Shown here: positions 9,347 through 17,781 of the stretch, in pieces
Layout of the letters: each line of letters opens with the position of its first letter
Numbering within the stretch: the first letter of the stretch is position 1
Assembly (NCBI GenBank): GCA_050012775.1
Contig: JBEKGN010000021.1
Coordinates: 21,919-85,918, forward strand
Reading direction: 5' to 3'
DNA: 64,000 nt
DNA from: Roseiarcus sp050012775
GTDB lineage: Bacteria; Pseudomonadota; Alphaproteobacteria; Rhizobiales; Beijerinckiaceae
Program-made: the position numbers and the translations under genes
Notes under the pieces: model-generated
Databases searched by the model: none
Seen by the model: the letters and a program-made list of their open reading frames with translations, nothing else
Told to the model about the DNA's origin: nothing

Positions 9347-10791
9347 CCGCGTTTCCGTTCGACGGCGTGACGGCGATCCTCGCGCTGCCGGCCGCGACCG
9401 CGGCGCTGCTGGCGTTTCTGCCGGGCTACCGGATTTCGGCCACGGTCAACATGGTCTCGGCGTTCGCGACCTTCGTGGCGGCGTCGTCGTTTTTCCTCAT
9501 CAAACCCGCGAGCGGAGTCTATTTCCTCGTCGACGATCTCAACATCGTCTTCATCGTGCTCAACACCTTCGTCGCCTTCACCACGAGCGTGTTCAGCGCG
9601 AGCTATATAGCGCACGAACTCGAAATCGGGCGGCTGACGCCGACCCATCTGCGCTTCTACCACGCGATGTATCAGGCGCTGCTGTTCGCGATGAACCTGG
9701 CGCTGGTCGCCAACAATATCGGGTTGATGTGGGTCGCCATCGAGATGGCGACGCTGACGACGGTGGCGATGGTCGGCATCTACCGCACCAACGAGGCGAT
9801 CGAAGCGGCGTGGAAATATTTCATTCTCGGCAGCGTCGGCATCGCGCTCGCGCTGTTCGGCACGATCCTCGTCTATATGGCGGCGCGCCCGATCGTGGGC
9901 GAGGGGCTCGACGGCATGGTGTGGACGACGCTGATCAAGCGCGTCCCCGAGTTCGAACCGGCGCTGCTCAACCTCGCCTTCGTCTTCCTGATGCTCGGCT
10001 ACGGCACCAAGGTCGGCCTCGCGCCGCTGCACGCCTGGCTGCCCGACGCGCACGCGGAAGGCCCGACGCCGATTTCGGCGGTTCTTTCCGGGCTCTTGCT
10101 CAATGTCGCGCTCTACGCCGTGCTGCGCTTCAAGCTGCTGCTCGACGCCAACGCCAACGCGATCGCGCCGGGACCGCTGATGGCGACGCTGGGCATCGTC
10201 TCGCTGATCTTCGCCGCGTTCATGCTCTACCGGCGGCGCGACATCAAACGCCTGTTCGCCTTTTCCTCGATCGAGCACATGGGGATCATCGTCTTCGCCT
10301 TCGGCATGGGCGGGCCGCTCGCCAATTTCGCCGGGCTGCTGCATATGACGATGCACAGCCTCACCAAATCGGCGATCTTCTTCACCGTCGGTCATATCGC
10401 GCAGGCCAAGGGAACGCAGAAGATCGCCGATATCCGCGGCCTGACCGTCTCCCATCCGGTGCTCGGCTGGAGCCTGATCCTCGGCGTCTTCGCCATCGCC
10501 GGGCTGCCGCCGCTCGGCATTTTCACCAGCGAATTCCTCGTGGTGACCTCGACCTTCGCGCGCGCGCCGTGGCTCGCCATTCCCCTGGTGTTCGGCCTGA
10601 TCCTCGCCTTCGGCGCCTTGATCCTGCGCCTGCAGGGCATGGCGTTCGGCGAGCCGAGTCCAGGCGACAAGCCGACGACGGCGTCCTCGTTGCCGATCGC
10701 GGCCCATCTCGGCCTCGTTCTCATGGCCGGGCTCTATCTGCCGCCGCCGCTGGTCGCGTGGTTCCAGCACGTCGCGGCGATGTTGCGCTAG
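9343..10791 (+). CDS. hyfF: Hydrogenase-4 subunit F-like (NuoN/L-type) membrane protein
   Basis: 482 residues, polytopic antiporter-type subunit (HyfF). Motifs include WVAIEMATLTTVAMVGIYR with the membrane Glu, GYGTKVGLAPLHAWLPDAHAEGPTPISAVLSG, and KRLFAFSSIEHMGIIVFAFG. Translation begins at a GTG at 9343 overlapping the preceding TGA (GTGA). With HyfB, it gives the complex two antiporter-type modules. Confidence 0.92.
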   Translation: MTAFPFDGVTAILALPAATAALLAFLPGYRISATVNMVSAFATFVAASSFFLIKPASGVYFLVDDLNIVFIVLNTFVAFTTSVFSASYIAHELEIGRLTPTHLRFYHAMYQALLFAMNLALVANNIGLMWVAIEMATLTTVAMVGIYRTNEAIEAAWKYFILGSVGIALALFGTILVYMAARPIVGEGLDGMVWTTLIKRVPEFEPALLNLAFVFLMLGYGTKVGLAPLHAWLPDAHAEGPTPISAVLSGLLLNVALYAVLRFKLLLDANANAIAPGPLMATLGIVSLIFAAFMLYRRRDIKRLFAFSSIEHMGIIVFAFGMGGPLANFAGLLHMTMHSLTKSAIFFTVGHIAQAKGTQKIADIRGLTVSHPVLGWSLILGVFAIAGLPPLGIFTSEFLVVTSTFARAPWLAIPLVFGLILAFGALILRLQGMAFGEPSPGDKPTTASSLPIAAHLGLVLMAGLYLPPPLVAWFQHVAAMLR

Positions 10792-10801
10792 GGGAGCCGG
10801 C

Positions 10802-12280
10802 ATGACGACGCCAGACGAAATCGGGGGCGAGCGCGAAGTCGGGGAGGGCGCCTGGCTTGAGGCGATGCAGCGGCTCGCTTCGGGAGAGGCGCGCCTCGTC
10901 AGTCTCTGGGCGGACGGCGCCGAGGCGCGCATGGCGCTGTCGTCGGCCGGCCGCGCCGATCTGGAGCTGCTGAGCTATTCCTGCGTCGATGGCGCGTTCC
11001 CCTCGGTGGGCGCTGCGCATCCGCCCGCGATCCGCCTCGAACGCGCGTTGTGCGACCTCCACGGCCTCAGGGCGGTCGGCGCTAGGGATACGCGGCCATG
11101 GCTCGATCACGGCCGCTGGCCGATCCGCCATCCCCTCGGCGCCGGCGAGGCAAGCCCCGCCGCGCCGGAGCCTTACGCCTTCCTCGCCGCGGAAGGCGCG
11201 GGCCTGCATCAAATTCCCGTCGGGCCGGTGCATGCCGGAATCATCGAACCCGGACATTTCCGCTTTCACGCCAGCGGCGAGACCGTCGTGCGGCTGGAGG
11301 AACGGCTCGGCTATGTCCATAAGGGCGTCGACCGTCTGATGTCGGGCGCCGACCTGACGCGCGGCGCCCAATTGGCGTGCCGCGTCAGCGGCGACAGCAC
11401 GGTGGCCTACCAGATCGCCTTCGCGCGCGCCGCGGAGGCCGCACTCGGAATCGCGGTTCCCCGTCGCGCCGTCTGGCTTCGCGCGCTGATGGCCGAATTG
11501 GAGCGGCTCGCCAACCATCTCGGCGATATCGGGGCGATCTGCAACGACGCGTCGTTTTCCCTGATGCACGCCCATTGCGGCATATTGCGCGAGCGCGTGC
11601 TGCGCGCGGCGAAGGGGGCCTTCGGCCATCGGCTGATGATGGACGCCGTCGCGCCGGGCGGCGTCGCCATGGACCTCAACCTCGGCGGGCGCCAGGCGCT
11701 ACGCGATCTCGCGACGCTCGTCCGCGACAGGTTCCCCAGGCTGGTCGAACTCTACGACAACACGGCTTCGTTGCAGGATCGCACCGTGGGCGCCGGCGTG
11801 CTCGATGGCGAGCTGGCCCAGCGGTTCGGCTGCGGCGGCGTCATCGGCCGCGCCTCGGGCGGCGCGTTCGACGCGCGCCGCGACCACCCCTACGCGCCCT
11901 ATGACGAACTGCGCTTCGACGTGCCGACGCTGCGCGAAGGCGACGTCAACGCGCGCGTTTGGGTGCGCATCCGCGAGGTCGAGGAGAGCTTGCGGCTCAT
12001 CGCGCAGATTCTCGATCGCCTGCCCAGCGGGCCGGTTCGCGTCGAGGTCGCGCCGAGCGGCGCGCCCGGCGAGGCTCATGCGCTGGTCGAGGGCTTTCGC
12101 GGCGACGTCTTCGTCAGCCTCCGCCTAGCCGCGGACGGAACAATCGCGCGCTGTCACCTGCGCGATCCCTCGTGGTTCCAGTGGCCGCTGTTGGAAGCGG
12201 CGATCGAGAACAACATCGTCGCGGATTTTCCGATCTGCAACAAGTCGTTCAACTGCTCCTATTCCGGGCACGATCTGTAA
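10802..12280 (+). CDS. hyfG: NuoCD/HyfG-like large subunit lacking the [NiFe] ligands (Ehr-type)
   Basis: 492 residues. The N-terminal 120 are NuoC-like and the rest NuoD/HycE-like (QIPVGPVHAGIIEPGHFRF, RLEERLGYVHKGV, ELERLANHLGDIG). In true group 4 hydrogenases the L1 motif reads CGxC after the helix, and the L2 motif near the C-terminus reads DPCxxC; together they bind Ni-Fe. Here L1 reads CRVSGDST, with Ser196 and Ser199 at the Cys positions, and the C-terminus reads FNCSYSGHDL, with at most one ligand Cys (C485). The active-site metal therefore cannot be held in the known way. This matches the energy-converting hydrogenase related (Ehr) complexes. No hyp maturation genes are present. Confidence 0.92.
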   Translation: MTTPDEIGGEREVGEGAWLEAMQRLASGEARLVSLWADGAEARMALSSAGRADLELLSYSCVDGAFPSVGAAHPPAIRLERALCDLHGLRAVGARDTRPWLDHGRWPIRHPLGAGEASPAAPEPYAFLAAEGAGLHQIPVGPVHAGIIEPGHFRFHASGETVVRLEERLGYVHKGVDRLMSGADLTRGAQLACRVSGDSTVAYQIAFARAAEAALGIAVPRRAVWLRALMAELERLANHLGDIGAICNDASFSLMHAHCGILRERVLRAAKGAFGHRLMMDAVAPGGVAMDLNLGGRQALRDLATLVRDRFPRLVELYDNTASLQDRTVGAGVLDGELAQRFGCGGVIGRASGGAFDARRDHPYAPYDELRFDVPTLREGDVNARVWVRIREVEESLRLIAQILDRLPSGPVRVEVAPSGAPGEAHALVEGFRGDVFVSLRLAADGTIARCHLRDPSWFQWPLLEAAIENNIVADFPICNKSFNCSYSGHDL

Positions 12281-12294
12281 GGGGAGGGGAGACG

Positions 12295-12813
12295 ATGCGC
12301 CGCGTGCTGCTCGAAGGCGTGATTCACGGCCCGCTCACGGAAAGCGCGCCCGACGCCGACGATCCCGAACTCGTCGCGCTCGCGCAAGAGGTCAAGAGCG
12401 CCGCGACCGCCAGCCTCGGCCGCAGCCTGTCGATCCGCCATGTCGACGCCGGCTCGTGCAACGGCTGCGAACTCGAAATTCACGCGCTCGGCAACGCCTT
12501 TTACGATCTCGAGCGTTTTGGCCTGCGCTTCGTCGCTTCGCCGCGCCATGCCGACGTTCTCTTGGTGACGGGGCCGGTGACGCGCAACATGCGCGAGGCG
12601 CTGGAGCGCACTTACGCGGCGACGCCGGCGCCCAAATGGGTGATCGCCTCGGGCGCCTGCGCGAAGGACGGCGGCGTCTTCGCCGGAAGCTACGCGATTA
12701 CGGGCGGGGTGGGAGACGTCGTGCCGGTGGACCTCCACATCCCCGGCTGCCCGCCGAGCCCGGCCGCGCTGCTCAAGGGGCTGCTGGCGCTGATGCAAGG
12801 GCGAGGGGGCTGA
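12295..12813 (+). CDS. hyfI: NuoB/HyfI-like Fe-S small subunit
   Basis: 172 residues, NuoB/hydrogenase-4 component I family. Four Cys for the proximal/N2-type [4Fe-4S] cluster are retained: DAGSCNGCELEIH, SGACAKDGG and HIPGCPPSP. So the electron-carrying cluster next to the lost Ni-Fe site survives. A good Shine-Dalgarno (GGGGAGGGGA) precedes the ATG at 12295. No NuoI/HyfH ferredoxin-like gene follows, so the electron donor or partner is not encoded in this operon. Confidence 0.92.
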   Translation: MRRVLLEGVIHGPLTESAPDADDPELVALAQEVKSAATASLGRSLSIRHVDAGSCNGCELEIHALGNAFYDLERFGLRFVASPRHADVLLVTGPVTRNMREALERTYAATPAPKWVIASGACAKDGGVFAGSYAITGGVGDVVPVDLHIPGCPPSPAALLKGLLALMQGRGG

Positions 12814-12835
12814 GGGAATACGACCCGCGTCCCCC

Positions 12836-12872
12836 TTGATCAAGGCCGATCATGTAGCTACATCAGCGCTAC
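12836..12872 (+). promoter_or_regulatory. Promoter and palindromic operator of the relB-yafQ pair
   Basis: TTGATC (12836-12841), 17-base spacer and TACATC (12859-12864) form a candidate promoter. The perfect 12-bp palindrome ATGTAGCTACAT (12852-12863) overlaps the -10, and another GCTAC half-site follows at 12868-12872. RelB/DinJ-type antitoxins autorepress at such sites, so this is the likely operator. Confidence 0.6.
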
Positions 12873-12893
12873 ACTCTCTTGATGAGGACTCAC

Positions 12894-13151
12894 ATGCCCG
12901 CCGATTCCGTCGTCCGCGCGCGCATCGATCGCGCCACCAAGGCGAAAGCCGCCGCCGCGCTCGAGGCGATGGGCTTGTCGATTTCCGACGCGATCCGCCT
13001 GCTCATGCTTCGGGTCGCCGACGAAAAGCGGCTGCCGTTCGACGTGAGAGCGCCGAACGCCGAAAGCATTCGCGCTATGCGCGAACTGGATCAGGGCAAG
13101 GGCAAGCGCTTCGCCAGCAAGGAAGCCCTGTTCAAGGGACTGGGCTTATAA
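12894..13151 (+). CDS. RelB/DinJ-family antitoxin
   Basis: 85 residues. An N-terminal ribbon-helix-helix (VVRARIDRATKAKAAAALEAMGLSISDAIRLLM) binds the operator just upstream, and the C-terminal half should wrap the toxin. The start is set at the ATG at 12894 because GATGAGGA sits at the right spacing; in-frame TTG/ATG codons at 12879 and 12882 are alternatives. The gene ends immediately before the toxin GTG, so the two are coupled. Confidence 0.9.
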   Translation: MPADSVVRARIDRATKAKAAAALEAMGLSISDAIRLLMLRVADEKRLPFDVRAPNAESIRAMRELDQGKGKRFASKEALFKGLGL

Positions 13152-13424
13152 GTGCTGACGCCTGTCCTTTCGACGCGGTTCAAACGGGACGTCAAGCGAG
13201 CAGAGAAGCGTGGGAAAGACATGGACAAGCTAAGGGCGGTCCTCTCCCTTCTCATCGAAAAGAACCCTCTTCCGGCCGCCTACGGCGACCATCCCCTGAA
13301 AGGCGATTGGAAGGGCTTTCGCGACCTTCACCTGGAGCCCGATTGGCTTTTGCTCTACCGCGTTCAAAGTGACGAACTCCAGCTTGCCCGTACCGGAACT
13401 CACGCCGACTTGTTCGACGAATAG
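13152..13424 (+). CDS. YafQ-family mRNA interferase toxin
   Basis: 90 residues, RelE superfamily, YafQ branch: a ribosome-dependent mRNA endonuclease. The catalytic signature is intact, with DHPLKGDW, RDLHLEPDW and the terminal GTHADLF carrying the His/Asp/His residues of the family. Translation begins at a GTG directly abutting the antitoxin stop, with no intergenic base. The toxin therefore looks functional and must be kept in check by the antitoxin. Confidence 0.92.
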   Translation: MLTPVLSTRFKRDVKRAEKRGKDMDKLRAVLSLLIEKNPLPAAYGDHPLKGDWKGFRDLHLEPDWLLLYRVQSDELQLARTGTHADLFDE

Positions 13425-13596
13425 GCCTGTGCGCGGATGAACCCGCGACGGAAGAGCGACGTCTCCTCGCGGGCCTTCAATCCGCGATAGGCTAGAGCCT
13501 GGTCCCGCCCGCCCTGAGCCGAGCGCGTAAGATTTGCCGCCGGCTATGGCCGGCTGGTAGGCTGGCGCGCCCCATCCATTCCACGAGGCCGCCCTC

Positions 13597-14358
13597 TTGC
13601 CCTTCGCCCGCTATCCCAGTCTGCGCGACCGCGTCGTCTTCATCACCGGCGGCGGCTCGGGGTTCGGCGCGGCGATGGTGGAAGCGTTCGTCGCCCAAGG
13701 CGCGAGCGTCGCCTTCGTCGACATCGCCAGGGACGAGTCGTCTGAAGTGGTCGAGCGCCTGGCCGCCGGCCCGCAAGAGCCGTTGTTCCTCGAATGCGAC
13801 CTGACCAACCTCGCGGCGCTCGAAGCGGCGATGGAGGAAGCCCGGCAAAGGCTCGGGCCGATCGCGGTCCTCGTCAACAACGCCGCCAACGACGCGCGGC
13901 AGGACGCCGACGAGACGACCGAGGCCGATTGGGATCGGGCGATGGCGGTCAACCTCAAGCACCAGTTCTTCGCCGCGCAGATCGCGCGACGCTCGATGCG
14001 CGCAATCGGCGGCGGTTCGATCGTCAATTTTTCCTCGACCGCCTGGATGATGGGGATGGCGCGCCTTTCCGCCTACGCCGCCGCCAAGGCCGGCGTCGTC
14101 GGCCTGACGAGGAGCCTGGCGCGCGAATTCGGCCCCGACAACATTCGCGTCAACGCGATCGCGCCCGGCGCGGTCGTCACCGAGCGCCAGCGCCGCCTCT
14201 GGCTCAGCGAAGCCGACGTCGCTGAAATCGTCGCGCGCCAATGCCTGCCGCGCGTCCTCGTCGCCGACGAGATCGCGCGCACGGCGCTGTTCCTGGCCGC
14301 CGACGACAGCCGCATGATCACCAAACAATGCCTGATCGTCGACGCGGGACTGAGATGA
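13597..14358 (+). CDS. SDR family oxidoreductase
   Basis: 253 residues, classical short-chain dehydrogenase. The dinucleotide motif is GGGSGFGAAMVEAF (18-31), the NNAA motif is at 94-97, and the catalytic Ser/Tyr/Lys are near S147, Y160 and K164 (YAAAK). An Asp (VDIAR) after beta-2 suggests NAD(H) preference. The start is a TTG at 13597, inferred from the position of the Rossmann motif and a GAGG about 10 bases upstream. The substrate is unknown; sugar or alcohol dehydrogenases are typical of this branch. Confidence 0.88.
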   Translation: MPFARYPSLRDRVVFITGGGSGFGAAMVEAFVAQGASVAFVDIARDESSEVVERLAAGPQEPLFLECDLTNLAALEAAMEEARQRLGPIAVLVNNAANDARQDADETTEADWDRAMAVNLKHQFFAAQIARRSMRAIGGGSIVNFSSTAWMMGMARLSAYAAAKAGVVGLTRSLAREFGPDNIRVNAIAPGAVVTERQRRLWLSEADVAEIVARQCLPRVLVADEIARTALFLAADDSRMITKQCLIVDAGLR

Positions 14359-14485
14359 CGCGCGGCGCCTGGCCCATCCAGCGCGCAGCGATGCTTAGAA
14401 TTACGCTTGATCGCGCGCCTGGACCGGCGCATCCTTGGTTTCTAAGGCGATCTCGTCAGAAGACCGCCGAACGAGGGAGGCCCGA

Positions 14486-14917
14486 ATGACCGTTGCGCGC
14501 ATTCTCAGGGAAAAGGGCAGGGATGTCCTGACGACCCAGCCCCATCGCACGCTGAAAGAAGTCGCGGCGCTGCTGGCCGCCAAGGGCGTCGGCGCCGTCG
14601 TCGTGTCGGACGCCGCCATGAGCGTCCTCGGCATCGTTTCGGAACGCGACATCATCCGCGCGATCGGAAGCGGCAGCGTGAGCGTGCTCGAGGAGGCGGC
14701 CTCGCGGCATATGACGTCGAAGGTCACCACCGTGACCGAGAACGCCTCGATCGACCACGTCATGCAGATCATGACCGAGGGGCGGTTTCGCCATGTGCCC
14801 GTGGTCGAACACGGTCGGCTCGTCGGCATCGTTTCGATCGGCGACGTCGTCAAGCGGCACGTGGACGCGATCGACAGCGAGCGCCGGGCGTTGCGCGAAT
14901 ATATCGCCAGCGCCTGA
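14486..14917 (+). CDS. CBS-domain protein
   Basis: 143 residues made of a CBS pair (about 10-65 and 75-130): VLTTQPHRTLKEVAALLAAKGVGAVVV, then the second repeat with RHVPVVEHGRLVGIVSIGDVVK. Stand-alone CBS pairs bind adenosyl ligands and sense energy state. The ATG at 14486 is preceded by GGGAGG; the longer reading upstream is rejected. Similar proteins accompany universal stress and hypoxia genes in many bacteria. Confidence 0.9.
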   Translation: MTVARILREKGRDVLTTQPHRTLKEVAALLAAKGVGAVVVSDAAMSVLGIVSERDIIRAIGSGSVSVLEEAASRHMTSKVTTVTENASIDHVMQIMTEGRFRHVPVVEHGRLVGIVSIGDVVKRHVDAIDSERRALREYIASA

Positions 14918-14998
14918 GCGCGTTTTCATTGCTTGGGCTCTCGCCTCGTTCCCATCCGCTGGGGACGGCGGCCAGGGCTCATTGCGCTCGCGACGGCG

Positions 14999-15997
14999 TC
15001 AGCCTTTCGCCGACGCCAGTTCGACGTGCTCGGCGATTTCGTCGCGGGCCTTGCGCACGGCTTCGCGGCCGAGCGCGATGAGCTCGTCGGCGCGATGGAA
15101 TTCGAACAGGCCGATCTTGCCGACCTTCAGGGTCACCAGGACGTCGGGCGGGTCCCCCGCCAGACGCGAACGCATGATGCGGTCCTGGGTGATGTTGAAG
15201 GCGTTGACCATCACGGAGGCGAGCCCGGGAGCGCCCGGGCCTTCGCTCGTCCATTGCCGTCGCAGCATTCCCGCGCCGCGGCGCAGACCGCTCATCACGC
15301 CGGCGCGCGCGTTTTCGGCGGCCGGCGGCGGTTCGATCGGCGCCTCGTCGGCGTCGGGCATGTCCTGGATCGCCGTTCCGCGACCCGATCCTTCGCTGGC
15401 GATGTTGAGCGCGATGACGCGATCGGCGCCGAGCGCGCGCGCGACGCTGACCGGAACGGGATTGACGATGGCGCCGTCGAACAGCCAACGGCCGGCGACG
15501 CGCACCGGTTCGAACAAGCCGGGCAAAGCGTAGGACGCGCGCATCGCCTCGACGAGCGGGCCGCGCTTCAGCCAGATTTCATGTCCCGAGCCGATTTCCG
15601 TGGCGACGCCGGCGTAGCGGATCGGCAAGTCCTCGATGCGCAAGGCGCCGATCGACTCCTCGAGCCGCCCACGCAGGCGGTCGCCGCCGATCAGCCCGCC
15701 GCCGTTGAAGGAAACGTCGAGAAGGCCAAAAACGCGCCGCTTGGTCAGCGAGCGCGCGAAGCTTTCGAGCGTGTCGAGCCGGCCGGCGGCGAAGCAGCCC
15801 CCCACCACCGCGCCGACCGAGGATCCCACGACGATGTCGGGGGAAAGGCCCATCGCCACGAGTTCTTGCAGCGCGCCGATATGCGCCCAGCCGCGCGCCG
15901 CGCCGGCGCCGAGCGCGACGCCGACCCTCGGCCGCGAGGGCCTCGAGCCGCCCGAAAACGACTCGGGCTCGGTCCTACGAAAGAAAGCGCCAGCCAT
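14999..15997 (-). CDS. Patatin-like phospholipase (RssA-type)
   Basis: 332 residues from the ATG at 15997 (GTGAGG at good spacing; a GTG at 16003 is possible). It is a patatin-fold Ser-Asp dyad lipid acyl hydrolase. The oxyanion loop is GAGAARG (30-36), the nucleophile elbow is GSSVG with Ser60, and the dyad Asp sits in FDGAIVNPVP. There is no signal peptide, so it is cytosolic or peripheral to the inner membrane. Confidence 0.88.
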   Translation of the reverse strand: MAGAFFRRTEPESFSGGSRPSRPRVGVALGAGAARGWAHIGALQELVAMGLSPDIVVGSSVGAVVGGCFAAGRLDTLESFARSLTKRRVFGLLDVSFNGGGLIGGDRLRGRLEESIGALRIEDLPIRYAGVATEIGSGHEIWLKRGPLVEAMRASYALPGLFEPVRVAGRWLFDGAIVNPVPVSVARALGADRVIALNIASEGSGRGTAIQDMPDADEAPIEPPPAAENARAGVMSGLRRGAGMLRRQWTSEGPGAPGLASVMVNAFNITQDRIMRSRLAGDPPDVLVTLKVGKIGLFEFHRADELIALGREAVRKARDEIAEHVELASAKG

Positions 15998-16137
15998 CGC
16001 CACGCCTCACAATCCGGTTTCGCGGCGTCCTCCCTGGGCGCCGGTGAACGAAAACGGTAACACGCGCCTGTCGCCGACTGGTTAACGGCGAACCCAGGGT
16101 CACCTTATACGTAACGCGTCGCCAACGCGCTTTCCCT

Positions 16138-16548
16138 TCACATTTTCGCGACCGGCTCCAGGCGCGGACCGTCGGCGGTGTTCTCGACGCGCCGGTAAAA
16201 ACAAGAACGCCGCCCGGTATGGCAGGCGCCGCCGTCGCCGCCCACCGACACGCGCGCCAGCAAGGCGTCCTGATCGCAATCGACGCGCAATTCCTCGAGC
16301 CTCTGGATCTGCCCGGAGGTGTCGCCCTTGCGCCAAAGGCTTTGGCGCGAGCGCGACCAATAATGCATGATTCCGCTCGACAGCGTCTTGTCCAGCGCCT
16401 CGGCGTTCATATGCGCGACCATCAGCACTTCGCCGCTTCGGGCGTCGACCGTCACGCAGGTCAGCAGCCCGTCGGCGGAGAAACGCGGCGCGAATTCCGA
16501 GCCTTCCTCGCGGTCGGTCGCGGCGCTGGCGGCGGGCGTCAGGGACAT
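16138..16548 (-). CDS. hisI: Phosphoribosyl-AMP cyclohydrolase
   Basis: 136 residues, the stand-alone HisI of histidine biosynthesis (third step, Zn-dependent ring opening of PR-AMP). Motifs include GEVLMVAHMNAEAL, SRSRQSLWRKGDTSG, VDCDQDALL and ACHTGRRSCFYR, which carry the Zn/Mg ligands Cys and Asp. It lies 4 bases downstream of folE on the same strand, so the two probably share a transcript. Confidence 0.96.
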   Translation of the reverse strand: MSLTPAASAATDREEGSEFAPRFSADGLLTCVTVDARSGEVLMVAHMNAEALDKTLSSGIMHYWSRSRQSLWRKGDTSGQIQRLEELRVDCDQDALLARVSVGGDGGACHTGRRSCFYRRVENTADGPRLEPVAKM

Positions 16549-16552
16549 GGCG

Positions 16553-17170
16553 TCACCGCGCGCCGCGCAACAGGGTGAGGAAGCGGATCTGTTCGTTCGG
16601 CTGCGTGCGAAAGACGCCAGAAAACTGCGTCGTCACCGTCGAGACCCCGTGCTTCTTCACCCCGCGCATGGACATGCAGGTGTGTTCGGCTTCGATCAAC
16701 ACCGCGACGCCGCGCGTATTGAGCGACGAATCCACCGCTTCGACGATTTGCGCCGACATGGCCTCCTGCGTTTGCAGGCGGCGCGCGAACGTGTCGACAA
16801 TGCGCGCGAGCTTGGACAGGCCGACGACGCCGTGGCGCGGATAATAGCCGATATGCGCCTTTCCGAAGAAGGGCGCGATATGGTGCTCGCAATGCGAGAC
16901 GAACGGGATGTCGCGGACCAGCACGATGTCCTGGTAACCCTCGACCTCCTCGAAGACGCGCGAAAGCGCGTGGCCCGCGTCTTCGTCGTAGCCGGCGAAG
17001 AGTTCTTGATAGGCCTTTACGACGCGCCTGGGCGTGTCGAGGAGGCCTTCGCGGGTCGGATCGTCGCCGGCCCAGGCTATCAAAGTGCGAACGGCCGCCT
17101 CGGCCTCGTCGCGGCTCGGCCTGACGGGAGCGTCGCGGCGCCGAGCCTCGCGTTTAACGATGTCATCCAT
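16553..17170 (-). CDS. folE: GTP cyclohydrolase I
   Basis: 205 residues, the first enzyme of folate and queuosine/tetrahydropterin synthesis. Zn ligands are seen in PFVSHCEHHIAPF and HTCMSMRGV, and the substrate stretch is LSKLARIVDTFARRLQTQE. In this window queF (34.8 kb) uses the downstream branch. It is divergent from the Fe-S scaffold gene; a 16-bp palindrome lies between them. Confidence 0.97.
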   Translation of the reverse strand: MDDIVKREARRRDAPVRPSRDEAEAAVRTLIAWAGDDPTREGLLDTPRRVVKAYQELFAGYDEDAGHALSRVFEEVEGYQDIVLVRDIPFVSHCEHHIAPFFGKAHIGYYPRHGVVGLSKLARIVDTFARRLQTQEAMSAQIVEAVDSSLNTRGVAVLIEAEHTCMSMRGVKKHGVSTVTTQFSGVFRTQPNEQIRFLTLLRGAR

Positions 17171-17238
17171 CTCGATCTCTCAGCGGTTCGGCGACGGCGA
17201 GGCCATGGCCCGTCCGGCCCTCTTCTTTGCCGGCACGG

Positions 17239-17254
17239 CCTCCTATATAGGAGG
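17239..17254. promoter_or_regulatory. Perfect 16-bp palindrome CCTCCTATATAGGAGG
   Basis: It lies between divergent folE and the Fe-S scaffold gene. It contains CTATAT on both strands, which resembles the alphaproteobacterial -10, but no TTGAC sits 16-18 bases away on either side. It could be an operator or back-to-back -10 boxes. The inner 12 bp recur at 55276-55287. Confidence 0.5.
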
Positions 17255-17289
17255 GCGGAGCGGTTCGACCAGCCGCGCGCATCGCGATC

Positions 17290-17781
17290 ATGTTGAACGA
17301 CATATACAACACCAGCATTCTGGAATTGGCGGCCGACATTCCTCGGCTCGGCCGGCTCGCTTCGCCCGACGCGAGCGCGAAGGCCCATTCGCGGCTTTGC
17401 GGTTCGACGGTGACCGTCGATCTCTGCCTTCGCGACGGTCGCGTCAGCGACTTCGCCCACGACGTCAAGGCGTGCGCGCTGGGGCAGGCCTCCTCGTCGC
17501 TGATGGCGCGCCATATCATCGGCGCGGCTCCCGCGGAACTCGTCGCCCTGCGCGAGACCGTGACGCGCATGCTCAAGGCGAACGGGCCGCCGCCTTCGGG
17601 AAAATGGGCCGATTTCGCCGTCCTCGAGCCCATACGCGACTATAAGGCGCGCCATGCCTCCACGTTGCTGACGTTCGACGCGGTGGTCGACGCGCTCGGC
17701 CAGATCGCCGCCAGGCAGGCCGCGGCCGAGACGGGCGTGGACGAACCGACTGCGCTCGCCGTCCCGGCGCCGGCGCCGTGA
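17290..17781 (+). CDS. IscU/NifU-N-like iron-sulfur cluster scaffold
   Basis: 163 residues, NifU N-terminal/IscU fold. The first two cluster Cys are present (RLCGSTVTVDL, VKACALGQASSSLM). The third position of IscU (R-x-K-C-S) reads KARHAST, so His or none replaces the Cys. A disordered Ala/Pro tail follows residue 145. There are no isc or suf genes nearby. It overlaps yidD by four bases (GTGA). Function is by family; the altered third ligand makes a non-classical scaffold likely. Confidence 0.85.
   Translation: MLNDIYNTSILELAADIPRLGRLASPDASAKAHSRLCGSTVTVDLCLRDGRVSDFAHDVKACALGQASSSLMARHIIGAAPAELVALRETVTRMLKANGPPPSGKWADFAVLEPIRDYKARHASTLLTFDAVVDALGQIAARQAAAETGVDEPTALAVPAPAP

Noticed and set aside
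8944..10932. Very long leftward frame (about 660 codons) opposite hyfE-hyfF
   Set aside because: Composition is extreme (Arg, Glu, Asp, His) and it lies antisense to well-recognised membrane subunits; a shadow frame.
5716..12813. Calling the operon a hydrogen-evolving hydrogenase 4
   Set aside because: The Ni-Fe ligands in the large subunit are missing and no maturation genes are present, so hydrogenase activity is not supported.
12836..12849. TTGATCAAGGCCGATCA near relB as an FNR/FixK box
   Set aside because: The TTGA and TCAA halves abut with no 6-base spacer, so it does not fit the consensus; it is better read as a -35 region.
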